Below the pieces are notes generated by a model that saw nothing but the letters and a program-made list of their open reading frames with translations, searched no databases and had not been told where the DNA came from. Below are positions 63,829 to 64,000 of a stretch of 64,000 nucleotides of DNA, one piece after another. The stretch is from contig JAHZAV010000001.1 of assembly GCA_019423745.1 (NCBI GenBank), positions 129,476 through 193,475 on the forward strand. Direction: 5' to 3'. The translations under genes and the position numbers were made by a program. Source of the stretch: Lachnospiraceae bacterium (GTDB taxonomy: Bacteria > Bacillota > Clostridia > Lachnospirales > Lachnospiraceae). Each line of letters starts with the position of its first letter. Within the stretch, counting starts at the first letter, position 1.

Positions 63829-64000
63829 TTTCCTACCCTACAATCTTTCCGACGGATCTTTCTAAATGCAGGATATCGATATTCTCTCCTATTTTAGCAT
63901 AACAGTCTTTTTTATGCAATCACATGTTCGATTCCTCCTGTATTGCCAAAAATGAAATTTTAAATTCCACCTCTCCCAAGGGCAGTGGAGTTCACTTCTG
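63829..64000. other. Right-edge region without a confident gene
   Basis: The minus strand contains a possible end of an incoming gene (residues reading ...EVNSTALGRGGI then TAA at about 63956-63958) and, after it, AGGAGG followed by an ATG that is directly followed by TGA. None of this supports a feature on its own. TTGCAT, 17 bp and TAAAAT (about 63925-63897, minus strand) could be a weak promoter for the NusG-II gene. Confidence 0.4.

Noticed and set aside
63829..64000. A gene at the right edge ending ...STALGRGGI, and a following ATG
   Set aside because: Only about 13 codons of the first are visible, and the ATG is followed at once by a stop; too little to call.

Overview
The window is a compact, AT-rich stretch of chromosome. 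Nearly every gene is on the minus strand, so the map reads right to left; the only clear exception is the ylbJ-like gene near 46 kb. Gene content and order point to a spore-forming member of the Clostridia, most likely Lachnospiraceae (a Blautia/Dorea/Mediterraneibacter-like gut bacterium). The clues are a small acid-soluble spore protein, GerW and YlbJ, the TIGR03960/TIGR03936 radical-SAM pair, a HisZ-dependent HisG, and a surface protein ending in a KTGD-type sorting signal. This placement is inferred from gene families; no rRNA or tRNA gene is present to confirm it.

Layout from right to left. (1) 63.8-53.3 kb, core genome and envelope: a NusG-domain-II protein, a Gx transporter, ruvA-ruvB, zapA, a U32 peptidase, an ftsW-family gene overlapping a class B penicillin-binding protein, DUF2953 and gerW, an unannotated 49-codon membrane peptide gene, and rpmB. 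(2) 53.2-43.7 kb: asp23/yloU, yloV (fakA), recG, a spore SASP, rsmD, coaD, a coiled-coil protein, the convergent ylbJ-like gene, pepD and an M23 peptidase. (3) 43.6-36.7 kb: RNA modification and repair (RsmF-type methylase, RsuA- and RluA-type pseudouridine synthases, YgiQ, an SDR, recU). (4) 36.6-31.5 kb: a histidine operon hisZ-hisG-hisD-hisB-hisIE, driven by a consensus promoter buried in the end of recU. Its last gene carries an apparently dead HisF-like barrel. (5) 31.4-30.7 kb: two small unknown genes and a 20-bp perfect inverted repeat.

(6) 30.5-18.6 kb is the most interesting part: twelve tightly packed, mostly overlapping genes that look like one operon. In order they are a GlpC/HdrD-like Fe-S protein, a TVP38 membrane protein, a C_GCAxxG_C_C redox protein, a DUF2064-glycosyltransferase fusion (TIGR04282 plus TIGR04283), an APH/choline-kinase-like protein with an altered catalytic loop, a four-gene ABC importer of the YnjBCD (COG4134) type, an acyltransferase, a rhodanese lipoprotein and a GT2 glycosyltransferase. 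It resembles, in expanded form, the uncharacterised E. coli ydjXYZ-ynjABCDE neighbourhood. I infer a system that imports an unknown solute and combines sulfur- or metalloid-type redox chemistry with sugar or lipid modification. The substrate is not known.

(7) 18.4-11.1 kb: a 1,899-residue leucine-rich-repeat and FIVAR cell-wall-anchored adhesin, a second TVP38 protein and a nucleoside hydrolase. (8) 10.8-6.3 kb: an ATC-hydrolase-like protein, proC, a large HAD protein of the COG5610 type and a small membrane protein. (9) 5.9-0 kb: an operon of the TIGR03960 radical-SAM protein, DUF2344, ybaK, a HAD phosphatase, aspartate kinase, a CBS-pair protein and an amidohydrolase cut by the left edge.

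No CRISPR array, insertion sequence, prophage, rRNA or tRNA gene was seen.
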